DNA of 64,000 nucleotides, from the NCBI RefSeq assembly GCF_028640845.1, contig NC_080540.1, positions 50,698,561-50,762,560 of the forward strand, given 5' to 3'. The position numbers were made by a program, and so were the translations under genes. Below are positions 32,690-43,482 of this stretch, piece by piece; within the stretch, counting starts at the first letter, position 1, and each line of letters begins with the position of its first letter. The notes beneath the pieces are model-generated. The model saw nothing but the letters and a program-made list of their open reading frames with translations, had not been told where the DNA came from and made no database searches. This DNA comes from Ahaetulla prasina (taxonomy: Eukaryota > Chordata > Lepidosauria > Squamata > Colubridae).

Positions 32690-32888
32690 TACCACTTCAC
32701 ATTGTTTTACAGCCCCTTCTAAGAAGTTTACAGACCCCAATGATCTGGGTCTTCAGTTTACCAACTTCGGGAGGATGGAATACTGTGTGAGCCGGTGAGA
32801 ATCAAACTGCTGAACTGCTGAACAGCTGGCAGTCAGCAGAAGCAGCCTGCAGTACTGCGTTCTAACCATTGCGCCATCACGGCTGTTA
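32690..32888 (-). mobile_element. tRNA-derived SINE (MIR/CORE-like)
   Basis: On the minus strand the tRNA-like head 'gatggcgcaatggttagaac' is followed by a long variable arm with 'ctgcaggctgcttctgctga' and a degraded box B 'gtttgattctc'. The body 'ccatcctcccgaag' and 'gacccagatcattgggg' follows, then a tail 'gtgaagtggtat'. It abuts the 5' end of the LINE at 31671-32690. Confidence 0.75.
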
Positions 32889-33123
32889 TATGTATAGCAT
32901 TATACATGGGGCACAAAACTTGAGTATGAATATTTGTTTTTCTCCTTCCCCTTCTTAAAATATTAGGACCCAGGATCATACAATGAAGTGGAAAATGGAG
33001 ATATTCTGAAAAAGAAAGGAAATAATTCTTTATGCCACATATAATTAAATTATACAGTGTGCCCATGCAAAATATAATGACGGCTGCCAATTTAGATGGC
33101 TTTAAAAGAAAATGGGTTAGAGG

Positions 33124-33294
33124 CAGTGGTGGGTTTCAAAAAAAAAAAAATCCTCCCGATCAGCTGGGAATTGGGAGGCAGAGAATAGATGGGGGTGGGG
33201 CCAGTCAGAATTTTTACTACTGGTTCTCCAAACTACTCAAAATTTCCACTACCAGTCTCCAGAACTGGTCAGAACCAGCTGAAACCCACTTCTG
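33124..33294. mobile_element. hAT MITE, ACCGGTTC family
   Basis: The left end is CAGTGGTGGGTTTCAAAA and the right end (minus) is CAGAAGTGGGTTTCAGC. The perfect 8-bp duplication gttagagg lies at 33116-33123 and 33295-33302. The interior shares 'tcagaatttttactac' with 63630-63879. Confidence 0.9.
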
Positions 33295-33302
33295 GTTAGA
33301 GG

Positions 33303-34640
33303 AACATGCAGTTCAAGGCTACTAATTATATTGGGTATAGTTCTCTAGTATCCATTTTCCATGAAGAAGAAAGGGAGGGAGGGATCTGGTTAACTGCAGA
33401 ACAGAAGACTAGCCCAGGCAAGTCTTTGACCAGATCAAAACAGCTCTTTGGGGTTATTTTTGGTTTGATCCTCAAACCAGCTGCTGAACTGTCTGCCTCA
33501 CTCTGTCCTGGGCCTTTTTTTTTCTTCACACCATCTTGCCAAAGGTATTATCTTTCACCAAGCAAGCCTCTATATGAATACTTAATCTCTGCCATAGAAA
33601 CACGATGTCTTGTTTTCAAATAGACATTTAATCCATCATTTCCTCCCTATTTAAGAATCCCTATCAGCTCTCCTCTTAAGATTCAGTACAAATGTAGGAA
33701 GAAATATTTGTTAATGCAAATATGGAATATTTGTCAGCAAGCAGCGCTAACCCACACTGGAAGCAACAGCAGAGAATACATTCTTTGACATATGCCAATT
33801 AGTTTGGATTTCCAGTTAGCACATGTTCCAAAATGAAGATTCTTTGATGTTATGCAAATTAAACCCTCTAGTAGTTAACACAGAGAGTCTAGTTTCCTTT
33901 CTCTTTTGGGCTGTCCCTGTTAGTCAAAGGGTGAAGGCGAGGTCACATGGGGGATTTTAAGAATTGTTCTGATGGTTTTGATCTCTGTCTAATCCTCTGT
34001 GTTGTAGCTAATTAGGCACAGCAGCTGCAAGGTGGACTTAGAAAACCAGGGTTTTTGATCAAGTCATGCTGGTCAAATGAAGCTTTCTATCCAGTGAAAT
34101 GAAGGGCTACTAATGAGACTGTTACTAAATGCACTCATTGACTTCAGACTCTCAGCAGTAGGGCGTTTTTCTCAATTTGGGCCACTCCATCTTAGGCATC
34201 CAGATTTGAAAATAAGTTATTTTGATGGTGGCTGACCTAGGTCGTACGAACGGGTTGCAACCCACATTCCTAGAGAGGAGGCGATCTGAAGCAAAACATG
34301 AATTGTGGGAAACGTATTGCACAGTGCTCTCCATCTTTTCTTACACAAGTTGACAAGAGGTTTAAAACACCACCAAAAGGGATTTTTAAACATTTCTTGT
34401 CAGCTAAACTGTAGTGTATTGTAATCATTGTATTCTCTTTTAAATTCTTGCCTTCAATCTTCAATAACTTGGTTTGGCCATAGAAACATAATATATAATA
34501 TATAATATATTATAATATATGTTTTATAATACAAGTTTTCTTCTGATTTTGTTTAGAAAGCTAATAGACTTTGAATCTTAAAAAAGTCTCCATGAGGGAA
34601 AAAGAAGATTATAGAAATGCAATGCTGGAGGAAAATATAG
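33303..34640. other. No recognised gene
   Basis: About 1.3 kb of unique-looking sequence. An AT-rich palindromic patch lies near 34487-34530. No frame with a domain. Confidence 0.4.
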
Positions 34641-35440
34641 ACAGGGAAAATAATTAGCAACTTGATCGTCTATCTAATGAAATGAAATTCAATGGTGAAA
34701 AAAGAAAGGTTCTACATTTAGGCAAGAAAAACAAAATGTACAGGTACAGTATATGTGGTACCTTGCTCAATAGTAATAACTGTGAGAGGGATCTTGGAGT
34801 CCTAGTGAAGAACCATTTAAATATGAGCCAGCAGTGTGCAGCAGCTGCCAAAAAAGCCAACACAGTTCTAGATTGCATAAACAGAGGGATAGAATCAAAA
34901 TTACATGAAGTGTTAATACCGCTTTATAATGCCTTGGTAAGGCCACACTTGGAATACTGCATTCAGTTTTGGTCGCCACGATGTAAAAAAGATGTTGAGA
35001 CTCTAGAAAGAGTGCTGAGAAGAACAACAAAGATTATTAGGGGACTGAAGGCTAAAGCATATGAAGAACGATTGCAGGAACTGGGTATGTCTAGTTTAAT
35101 GAAAAGAAGGACTAGGGGAGACATGATAGCAGTGTTCCAATATCTCAGGGGTTGCCACAAAGAAGAGGGAGTCAAATTATTCTCCAAAGCACCTGAGGGT
35201 AGAACAAGAAGAAATGGGTGGAAACTAATCAAGGAGAGAAGCAACTTAGAACTAAGGAGAAATTTCCTGACAGTTAGAACAATTAATCAGTGGAACAACT
35301 TTCCTCCAGAAGTTGTGAATGCTTCAACACTGGAAAGTTTTAAGAAGATGTTGGACAACTATTTGTCTGAAGCAGTATAGGGTTTCCTGCCTAAGCAGAG
35401 GGTTGGACTAGACGATCTCCAAAGTCCCATCCAACTCTGT
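34641..35440 (+). mobile_element. CR1 LINE 3' end, young
   Basis: The C-terminal third of the RT protein is followed by a 3' UTR with 'gtatagggtttcctgcctaa', 'ggttggactagacgatctcc' and 'catccaactctgttattc'. It runs directly into the pentanucleotide array at 35441. Confidence 0.85.
34682..35380 (+). pseudogene. CR1 reverse transcriptase, C-terminal fragment
   Basis: 232 codons are open: [89 protein letters not shown] and LRRNFLTVRTINQWNN, then stop. It starts after the catalytic YADD box, so it is 5'-truncated. The intact frame makes it one of the younger CR1 copies here. Confidence 0.85.
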
Positions 35441-35613
35441 TATTCTATTCTATTCTATTCTATTCTATTCTATTCTATTCTATTCTATCCTATCCTATCC
35501 TATCCTATCCTATCCTATCCTATCCTATCCTATCCCTATCCCTATCCCTATCCCTATCCCTATCCCTATCCCTATCCCTATCCCTATCCCTATCCCTATC
35601 CCTATCTCTATCC
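35441..35613. repeat. Compound (TATTC)n-(TATCC)n-(TATCCC)n satellite
   Basis: Three successive unit types: TATTC to about 35485, TATCC to about 35530, then hexamers TATCCC to about 35606. It grows out of the CR1 3' end at 35440. The hexamer differs from the vertebrate telomere repeat (CCCTAA) by one base. Confidence 0.95.
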
Positions 35614-35973
35614 CATTCTATTTTATTCTTTATCTCCCACCTGATAAAAACTCTACATATCCAGATAGTTTTCTTGGCAGTCATAGTGAAGTGGCAATAT
35701 CCATTTTTTTTTCACTTCATGGAAACATAGACAGAAGATATTTGAGTGGCAGATGTAGAAGACAGGTTAATGGGCTGATCAGTGTAAACTTTCATGGAAC
35801 ATTCTTCAAAGCTGTTGCTTAATTTGTCTGCCTTACTCCATCCAGAGATCCATTTGCCTCACATCAGGGATTTATGGAATCCAGAAAAATGTTACTTTGC
35901 TACTGGGGAACAAACCAATGGTTTTAGTATGTGAAATAAAAATGTCCATATTTAATATGCTTCATACATATTA

Positions 35974-36674
35974 AATACCAAAAGCCAACATGGGTTTGTC
36001 AAAAACAGATCATGCCAGACTAATCTTATCGCATTCTTTGACAAAATGACAAAATTAGTAGACCAGAGGAATGCTGTTGATATAATTTACTTGGACTTCA
36101 GTAAAGCATTTGATAAAGTAGACCATAACCTACTACTAGATAAAGTAGAAAAATGTGGGTTAGACAGCACCACCACCAGATGGATTCGTAACTGGCTGAC
36201 CAACCGCACTCAACGTGTAGTCCTCAACGGAACTACATCCACATGGAGGGAAGTATGCAGTGGAGTACCCCAAGGCTCTGTTTTAGGCCCAGTACTCTTC
36301 AACATCTTCATCAATGACTTGGACGAGGGGATAGATGGGGAACTCATCAAATGACATGATAGCAGTGTTCCAATATCTCAGGGGCTGCCACAGAGAAGTG
36401 GGAGTTGGGCTGTTCTCCAGAGCACCTGAGGGTAGAACAAGAAGCAATGGGTGGAAACTGATCAAGGAAAGAAGCAACTTATAACTAAGGAGAAATTTCC
36501 TGACAGTTAGAACAATTAATAAGTGGAACGACTTGCCTTCAGAAGTTGTGAATGCTCCAACACTGGAAATTTTTAAGAAAATGTTGGATAACCATCTGAC
36601 TGAGATGGTGTAGGGTTTCCTGCCTGGGCAGGGGGTTGGACTAGAAGGCCTCCAAGGTCCCTTCCAACTCTGAT
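35974..36674 (+). mobile_element. CR1 LINE 3' part with internal deletion
   Basis: 35974-36354 is the RT core and 36355-36674 is the C-terminal end plus UTR, joined in the middle where several hundred bases, including the YADD box, are absent. The junction is near 'aactcatcaaatgacatgat'. The UTR runs into (TTATG)n. Confidence 0.85.
36046..36354 (+). pseudogene. CR1 reverse transcriptase core fragment
   Basis: 102 codons with the RT finger and palm blocks [38 protein letters not shown] and [20 protein letters not shown]. The first catalytic aspartate (in YLDFSKAFD) is present. Sequence carrying the other two is deleted. The frame ends at the deletion junction. Confidence 0.85.
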
Positions 36675-36825
36675 GTTATGTTATGTTATGTTATGTTATG
36701 TTATGTTATGTTATGTTATGTTATGTTATGTTATGTTATGTTATGTTATGTTATGTTATGTTATGTTATGTTATGTTATGTTATGTTATGTTATGTTATG
36801 TTATGTTATGTTATGTTATGTTATA
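36675..36825. repeat. (TTATG)n microsatellite, about 30 units
   Basis: A perfect pentamer array starting at the last base of a CR1 tail ('ccaactctgatg'). All three plus-strand frames read MLCYV repeats, an artefact of a 15-base supercycle. Confidence 0.97.
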
Positions 36826-37339
36826 TTACACAAAGCTATACTTTGGAAAGTGGTGGGCAGAGGAAGCTGGAATCAATGTACCTGTTCAAATTACTGCATC
36901 TGAAGTTTTGCACATGTGCTGGATGGATTTGATGATAATGCAATTCTGAAGCTTCAGGGTGGAACAACTGCTAAAGGAATGGCATAGCCTGATGCTTGTA
37001 AGCCACTGTAGGTTATTTCTGAACTGGAAATTGTTCTGCTTTGCAGTCAATCTATTTCAATTAGCTTTTACCAGTCTGGGACCATTGGGATGAGCTGAGA
37101 CACCACTCTAATCATCTGTTGGCACATTCTCCAAAGATCACCAAAGATACTTTTTTCCCCTCTTCCTCTTTAATCTACATTTTTAATGTACAAGTGCTTT
37201 GGAAAACAAAACGACTTTATAAAAATGGCACAATGCTGGATACAAGGCCATGATGCATTTTAAAATGCCCTAATATGCTGGAAACCAATGAAGAAAAAGT
37301 GTACTTTAATATGTCCATAACCAATCCTGTCATCATCAT
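36826..37339. other. No recognised feature
   Basis: No repeat end, domain or RNA gene recognised. Confidence 0.4.
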
Positions 37340-38140
37340 CTGGCTGCGAATGTGTAGGATTTAGTGTCTATGTCCAGCAGGTGACAAAGTGAAGAGTTGG
37401 TAGCTGAAATTATGGCTTCCACGCTTCTATTGTAATGGGGAATGGGAAGAATTATGGATGATTCAGCATAAACTCTATGGAGAAGATCACCTATTTCTAG
37501 CTTGAGAGATTATGTATCGGGTGATCTGAAAGACTTCTGTCTGTGACTCAGGGTGAATAGGTAATTGTTGTGCAAGGCATCTCCTTGTGTGAAAGCTTTG
37601 AGTTTGGGTGCCAAATCAGGCTTATCCACCTCTTTCAGTTCATCGGCCCTCACTTGCTATTGGACTGCATTATCTTTTAACTCATGTGGGCTATTGATGG
37701 GTTGCTGTGAATCAAAATGTACCAGTGTGGTTGTGTAACACATTTCACCAGAAATTGAAATATTTGTAAATGATTGCTCTTTCCCTGAAAAGTAAAGAGG
37801 CCGAGCAGGATTACCGTTGTAACGCAAAGGCATTTTGGATAAAACCACAGTGCACTGACATGTTCTGGTGGTACAATGAGTTGCCAAAGTTGATTGAGTT
37901 CCTGTTTTATTTGGGAGAGAAGATGAAAACCATAAAATTATATAGGCTTTAGTTCCTCACAAGTATGCTCTGCCACAAAATCCCTATGTGGGAAAGAAGG
38001 TGAAGAATTTACGATGCATGTGAATTGTGCTAAACTGCTAACGTCTCTGGTACCCACACTGTGTTGTACAAAGAGAATAGTTTCCACTGAGTGGTGGACA
38101 TTCTTCTCTGCCTGATTTACAACACAGTTGACTTTCATTT
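37340..38140 (-). pseudogene. Unidentified coding-like remnant
   Basis: On the minus strand one frame from about 37930 to 37340 has only two stops in nearly 195 codons, including YFSGKEQSFTNISISGEMC, PELKEV-like acidic stretches and YAESSIILPIPHYN. Just upstream (38138-37938) another frame reads VNQAEKNVHHSVETILFVQH. The composition is unlike the surrounding AT-rich DNA and unlike any RT, transposase or gag that I recognise. It may be a processed or unitary pseudogene; I cannot name the parent. Confidence 0.3.
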
Positions 38141-39277
38141 TTGAAATTTGAAAAAAACAAATGATGGAAAGATCTAGGGTCTAAGCAAGATAAAATACTG
38201 ATCTAAGTTAACCCAACAGTAACAAAGAAGATTCCAATCCTCTGAAGAGTCTTGTAGATATAAGGAAACAGTCCCATTTCTACAGACCTTTTGGCTCTTG
38301 GGCCAACTTGTTAATGAACCAGATGTTTGGGGATAAATACAATAATTATTATGCATTTAAAAATTGACATTGTAAAATTGATGTTGGAATTCAAGGTACA
38401 GCTGATACTGAAACCCTAAGAGATGGGTTTAATAGGATCAGGAGGTCAAATGGGAGAGTATTACAAAGATTAGTGATTTTGCCTGTTTTTAGGTTCTGGA
38501 TGTATAATATAGTATTTTACACTTTAATAAATCAAAATCGCAGCACATATGCTGAGATATTCCTACATAGTTATTCATTTTGATTCTTCTTCACCTCCTC
38601 CGGGAAACTGCATATGATTCTTCGTCCATTTTACTGCTATAATAACTCTATACAAGAGTATAAGGAGTTAATAGCTATTGGGGCAAAGTGAACTTCAAGT
38701 CAAACACGAAATTTCATTATCCAAATCAAAAACCCAAACTTCAGTATTTACATGTGCATATCAACCTAAATCATACATACAAGTTTGGTTTAGAATGTTA
38801 TTCTAAACCAAACCAAGCTTTTGTCACAATCTAAATTCATGGCCTATTCTTGAAATTCAGACCTGCATAAATGAGCATTAGTGGGGATGGGCTTGTGTCA
38901 AGGAGAGAAATGACAAAACATATGGCTTTGCTATGCAAACTTGACCTCTTCCATGTTTGCATGCAACGTCAAGACACTGCTATAAAAAGCCAGAGCTGGG
39001 TGTTGATGTCATGATTGACATTTTGGCATCATTGTAGATAGCTCTGGACACCTATCTCTACATACTGTTTGATCTCCAAATAATGTCAAACCTACAGTAG
39101 CTTTTAGGGGAGCTGCAAGATTGGGCTACAAAGCAGGGCTGTTTCTGCCACAGTATCTTTATCTTTCTGTCTTACTTTTCATACACAGCGCAAAAGAGCA
39201 AACAAAATTGGTAGGAGAATTACCCTTTCCTATCCCTACCCTCCCATCTGGCCTCTGTACATCTACTTTTGAATTGG
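38141..39277. other. No recognised feature
   Basis: Unique-looking sequence without a recognised repeat or frame. Confidence 0.4.
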
Positions 39278-39285
39278 GTTTAGAT

Positions 39286-39486
39286 TAGTGGTGAAATGCA
39301 GCCGGTTCTATCCGGCTCGGGCGAACTGGTAGCACCAGTGGTGGGAAGCTCCGCCCACCCCCCTGGATGTCATCATGTCCAGTTTTTACTCTCTGCGCAT
39401 GCGCAAAAGGTTGTCCGCATGCATGGAGGAGGCGCACACGCTCACATTTGCGAACCTGTAGCGAAAGTAAGTAGATTTCACCACTG
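39286..39486. mobile_element. hAT MITE, ACCGGTTC family (TAGTGGTGAAAT ends)
   Basis: The ends TAGTGGTGAAATGCAGCC and (minus) CAGTGGTGAAATCTACTT are near-perfect inverted repeats. The perfect 8-bp duplication gtttagat lies at 39278-39285 and 39487-39494. 201 bp with 'gcgcatgcgc' in the middle. Confidence 0.93.
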
Positions 39487-39494
39487 GTTTAGAT

Positions 39495-40299
39495 GTTGGC
39501 AGTAGCCAACAACTACAACAGTGTTGCTGTGTTCTCTGGCTAACATGGACGGTTAAGTCTCCTGTCAGTAATTAATGATAAACATGGCTTAGCCGGCAGT
39601 ACAAGCATAGTAGCTGTTTATTCTTAAATGAATAGATAGCTCATTTCTGATTTATTGGAAGCAGCATATATGCTCATGAAATGTGTAAAGAAAATGAATT
39701 GTGCAGACAACTTTTTGCGTGCCACCTTCACATCCCTTGGCTTACCAGGTTATAAAATAACTGGTTAAAGGCCTCTACATGTCTCTTTCATTGATGATAT
39801 AGTCAGCTCCTGAACTTGTGTGCTCCGTTTTTAATTCAAATGCTAAAATTACACTTATGTTGCGATGGCCTCCCCTTATTATACTATGCGGAGGGCATTT
39901 GGAAATAACACATTCCAATTTGAAAGGCATTTGTTGGGTGAATAACCTGTCATGGCAGCATATACTTGGGGCTGAATTTAATCTTTTATTCTTATAAAGT
40001 AGGCTGGTTATAAAACCTTCCATTTTCCATTCTTGTTGCTGCAAAACTGCTTCTCTGCTGCTGCTTTTATCTCCTAGAAAATGAAGTGATCCTCGCTGAG
40101 TGATATAGTTTTTGAGAAAACAATAGAGAGAACAGGCAAAATAATGATTTTATTTACTTATTTGTTTCCATCTACTCATGATGCAAATTATTCTCATCCA
40201 TTAATTCTCATGGCAAAATTAGAACAATCCACAGTATGGTGTATCAGTCCTACAAGTATAATATCTGTGAGGGCTCTTTAGAAATCTTATTTACTTCGA
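39495..40299. other. No recognised gene
   Basis: An 89-codon minus-strand frame at 39775-40044 (ISKCPPHSIIRGGHRNISV) looks slightly protein-like. No splice-site or homology argument is strong enough to call an exon. Confidence 0.35.
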
Positions 40300-40600
40300 A
40301 ACCACAAATAATAAAATCATAAAAATATTAAAAGTTTAGAAGTGAATTCTTGTTCATGCATATAGATTTTTAGATTTCTCTTAAAAGCAGATGTGAGTGT
40401 GGTCCATCTCCCAGAAGGAGGAAGTTCTACTGTATTGATGCCACTCTACAGAATGCCATGGGTCTGCTTGTTTCTAGCTGAGCTTCCTTTCAAGGTAACG
40501 TCTACATAATAAATCCATGAAGATGAATTACCATATTGCTCATAGATGCCATTGAGAGAGGAGTAAAAATATATCAGAGCTGTGTTTTCAGAACCTCATC
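40300..40600 (-). mobile_element. Possible old L2-like 3' remnant
   Basis: 'tcccagaaggaggaagttc' and 'ctacagaatgccatgggtc' resemble the inverted ALWNELP region and upstream codons of L2-type LINEs. Very decayed; tentative. Confidence 0.3.
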
Positions 40601-41008
40601 TTCCTTGTAGAATTCAACAGGATACCATAATGGATGGTATCAAAGCCACCAAGAAAACAGAATAACAGAGTTGGAAGGGACCTTGGAAGTCTTCTAGTCC
40701 AACCCTCTGCTCGGGCAGGAAACCCTATACCATTTCAGACAAATCATTGTCCAGTCTCTTCTTAAAAACTTCCAGTGTTAAAGCACCCACAACTTCTGGA
40801 GGCAAGTTGTTCCACTGATTAATTTTTTTTATTTTTTTATTTATTTTTGTCACAACAGTATATACAAACAAATGTCATAGATAAAACAGCATATCTTGAA
40901 GAATATATATATATATATATATTTGTTTTCTGAGGTTTTCACGGGTGTTTGTATATAGGTCTTTGGTTGTTCGGGTTTTCTCCCGTGTAAAATTGGAAGT
41001 GTCTTGGC

Positions 41009-41053
41009 GACGTTTCGACGAAGTCTCATTCGTCATCTTCAGGCTTCAGCTTC
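41009..41053 (-). ncRNA. Hammerhead-ribozyme-like motif, 3' pLTR copy
   Basis: On the minus strand: stem I half 'gaag..gc', CTGAAGA (41042-41036), stem II GACGA/TCGTC, and GAAAC-GTC (41016-41009). Then come the stem I partner 'gc' and 'cttc' (40999-40996). Stem III would be the self-complementary ACGT, which in PLE ribozymes is thought to work as a dimer. One extra U between CTGAAGA and stem II departs from the consensus, so cleavage is unproven. Confidence 0.5.
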
Positions 41054-41748
41054 GTGCTTCTGGGAGCAATGTGTGATCGCAGCTGTTTCTTCCTTTTAAC
41101 TGCTAGTGGGGGTTTGAACTGATTGGGTGGGAGCTTGGCTGTGCTCTGATTGGATGGGGTTTTTTTTGTGCACTGATTGGCTGGGGGTGTGTCCTGTTTG
41201 GGTGGGGGCTTGGTTGTGCTCAGATTAGTCTGAGCTGCAGGGGGATTTGAGCTGGTGAGCTGCATTGCTGTTGTTTGGCTTCGTGTTTGTGGTCATGCTA
41301 CATCTTCATAGTGGGTGTCTGTCTGCTGTATGTATGGATTGGAGGGGTTTGAAATGGATAATGTTGCAGCTGCGGTCTGGCTTCTGGTCCTTGGTCGTGC
41401 TTCCTGATCAGTGTGGGTTTGGGTCTGCTTTCTGGGTGGATGTGTGGTAGTGACATCCTGTGTGGACCTCGTGAGTGTGGGTCTGGTGTCATTCCTCGTG
41501 TTAGAGACTCGTTTGTCAATAAGGGCGGGTTTCCAAATGGCTGGTAGGCGGGAGGTATCATCTTGTTTGTTCATGCTGTGTGGGCGTTTTTCTATCTCGA
41601 TGGCTTCTCTGATTATTCTGTTGTTAAAGTGTTCAGTTTTGGCGATAGTTCTGGTCTTTTTAAAGTCAATATCGTGTCCTGTGGCTTTAAGGTGTTGGAC
41701 CAGGGAAGAAGTAGGTTCCTCTTTTTTGACTGAGTTCTTGTGTTCTTC
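41025..41748 (-). pseudogene. PLE protein C-terminus (GIY-YIG endonuclease end)
   Basis: The minus strand reads EEPTSSLVQHLKATGHDIDF, KKTRTIAKTEHFNNRIIREA, IEIEKRPHSMNKQDD and SRLPAIWKPAL. This is the conserved region after the GIY-YIG core, as in other Penelope proteins. A Pro/Thr/Gln-rich tail then follows (NPPAAQTNLSTTKPPPKQ; KPEDDE) through one frame change. The RT domain and the GIY-YIG catalytic motif are missing because of 5' truncation. Confidence 0.75.
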
Positions 41749-41815
41749 TACATATATATATGTAGGTCTTTGGTTATTCGGGTTTTCTCCCGCGTAAAAT
41801 TGGAAGTGTCTTGGC

Positions 41816-41860
41816 GACGTTTCGACGAAGTCTCATTCGTCATCTTCAGGCTTCAGCTTC
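41816..41860 (-). ncRNA. Hammerhead-ribozyme-like motif, 5' pLTR copy
   Basis: The same sequence as the 3' copy: CTGAAGA at 41849-41843 and GAAACGTC at 41823-41816. The stems are unchanged. The third, inverted pLTR piece at 41878-41979 has lost the segment carrying GAAA. Confidence 0.5.
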
Positions 41861-41972
41861 GTGCTTCTGGGAGCAATTGCTGAAGCCTGAAGATGACGAA
41901 TGAGCGTCAGCGCCAAGACATTCTCTGTGAGCTAACCAAAGACCTACATACAAACACCATGAAACCTCAGAA

Positions 41973-42080
<108 letters not shown>

Positions 42081-42232
42081 TATATAAATAAATAAATAAA
42101 TTAATTATAAATAAATTATATATATATAATTAAAATTATGCATCAACTATATTAATTGGATATAATGAAGGGAACAATAGGACAGGAACGGTAGGCACAT
42201 TTGTGCTCTTATGCACGCCCCTTATAGTCCTC

Positions 42233-43156
42233 TCAGGAATGGGTGAGGTCAATAGTAGACAGCTTTTGGTTGAAGATTTTGGGATTTTGAGTAGAGACTA
42301 TAGTGTCAGGTAATGAGTTCCAAGCATTAACAACTCTGTTACAGAAGTCATATTTTCTGCAATCAAGTTTGAAGCGATTGACATTTTGCTTGAATCTATT
42401 TTTTGCTCTTGTAATGTTGCAATTGAAGCTGAAGTAGTCTTTTATAGGAAGGATATTGCAATAGATGATTTTGTGTGTTAAACACAGGTCATGTCGAAGT
42501 CGACGGAGTTGTAAGTTTTCTAATCCCATGATTTCAAGTCTGTCGGTATAAGATATTTTGTTGTTTTCGGAGGAGTGAAGAACTCTTCTAGTAAAATATT
42601 TCTGGATTCATTCTATTGTGTTTATGTCAGAGATGTGGTATCGGTTCCAGACGGATGAGCTGTATTCAAGAATAGGTCTGGCAAATGTTTTGTATGCTCT
42701 AGTTAGTAGTGTAGAGTTTTTTGAAAAGAAACTGCGTAAAATTAGGTTTACAACTCTTAGGGCCTTTTTTGCTATGTAGTTGCAGTGGGCTTTGGCATTA
42801 AGGTCATTAGATATGAGAACTCCAAGGTCTTTGACAGGGTGGGGGTTGTCAGTTAGGTAATGTCCATCCAGTTTGTATTGGATGTTGGGGTTCTTTTTTC
42901 CAATATGTAAGACTGAGCATTTGCTGGTTGAGATTTGGAGTTGCCAAGTTTTAAACCAATCAGAAATTAAGTTGAGGTCTTCTTGAAGGGTAGAAGTATT
43001 ATTAGTGGTATTAAATAGTTTGACATCATCAGCAAAGAGAACACAATAACTTGAGATTAAGTCACAGAGATCATTTATGTATAGTATGAAGAGTGTTGGT
43101 CCAAGAACACTACCTTGGGGAACGCCACTTTTGACAGGAACAGGATTCGATATAGC
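42233..43156 (-). pseudogene. CR1/L3-like reverse transcriptase, C-terminal part
   Basis: Open minus-strand codons at 42529-42233 read MGLENLQLRRLRHDLCLTHK, YCNILPIKDYFSFNCN and LDCRKYDFCNRVVNAWNSLP. Upstream, interrupted by a stop, are counterparts of ARPILEYSS and the A-D-D palm region near 43020. It parallels 45345-46155. Not functional. Confidence 0.7.
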
Positions 43157-43409
43157 GTTCTGTCAGGAAATTTGTCCTTAGAGAGAAGCACAAGGGAAGA
43201 GCATAAGCTGAGCACCACTTCCCTTATAGCACTCTGTTAATGAAATTATTCATAAGAATAATTAGTCATGACTGTGCCATCTCCCAATTTGAAACTGGCC
43301 TGAAATGGATCCAGATAATCAGTGTGATCAGTGGGTCAAGCTGATTTTAAGAACCTTGTCCACAGAGTGAAGGTAAAAACTATTATATGTCGCTACTAGC
43401 TAACATTTT

Positions 43410-43482
43410 CAGTCCTAGTTATCTAGAAGGGTAACAAAATGGCTGCAAGCAAACAACTAAGTTCAGAGAGCACCAAAGGCTC
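43410..43482 (+). mobile_element. PLE pLTR fragment
   Basis: 'cctagttatctagaagggta' followed by 'ctgcaagcaaacaactaag' and 'gagagcaccaaaggctcc' matches the arms at 15799-15960. The catalytic GAAAC box is mutated. Short and old. Confidence 0.45.

Larger units (their letters stand above)
31671..32690 (-). mobile_element. Rex1/CR1-like LINE, 3' kilobase
   Basis: RT C-terminal half, UTR 'cagagcatatgcaccaagac' and 'cacttggccaataaa', then (TATTC)n. The 3' tail matches 8912-9110 and 20454-21058. At its 5' end a SINE abuts the element. Confidence 0.8.

Noticed and set aside
35531..35606. Interstitial telomere repeat
   Set aside because: The unit is CCCTAT, not CCCTAA, and it derives from a CR1 tail.
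36675..36825. Regular array resembling a CRISPR-like repeat
   Set aside because: The 5-base period has no spacers; it is a microsatellite at a LINE tail.
36673..36949. Three overlapping frames of 76-88 codons reading MLCYV repeats
   Set aside because: They are the (TTATG)n array read in three frames; no gene signals.
39775..40044. 89-codon minus-strand frame considered as a host exon
   Set aside because: Only weak protein-like character, no clear splice sites and no recognised family.
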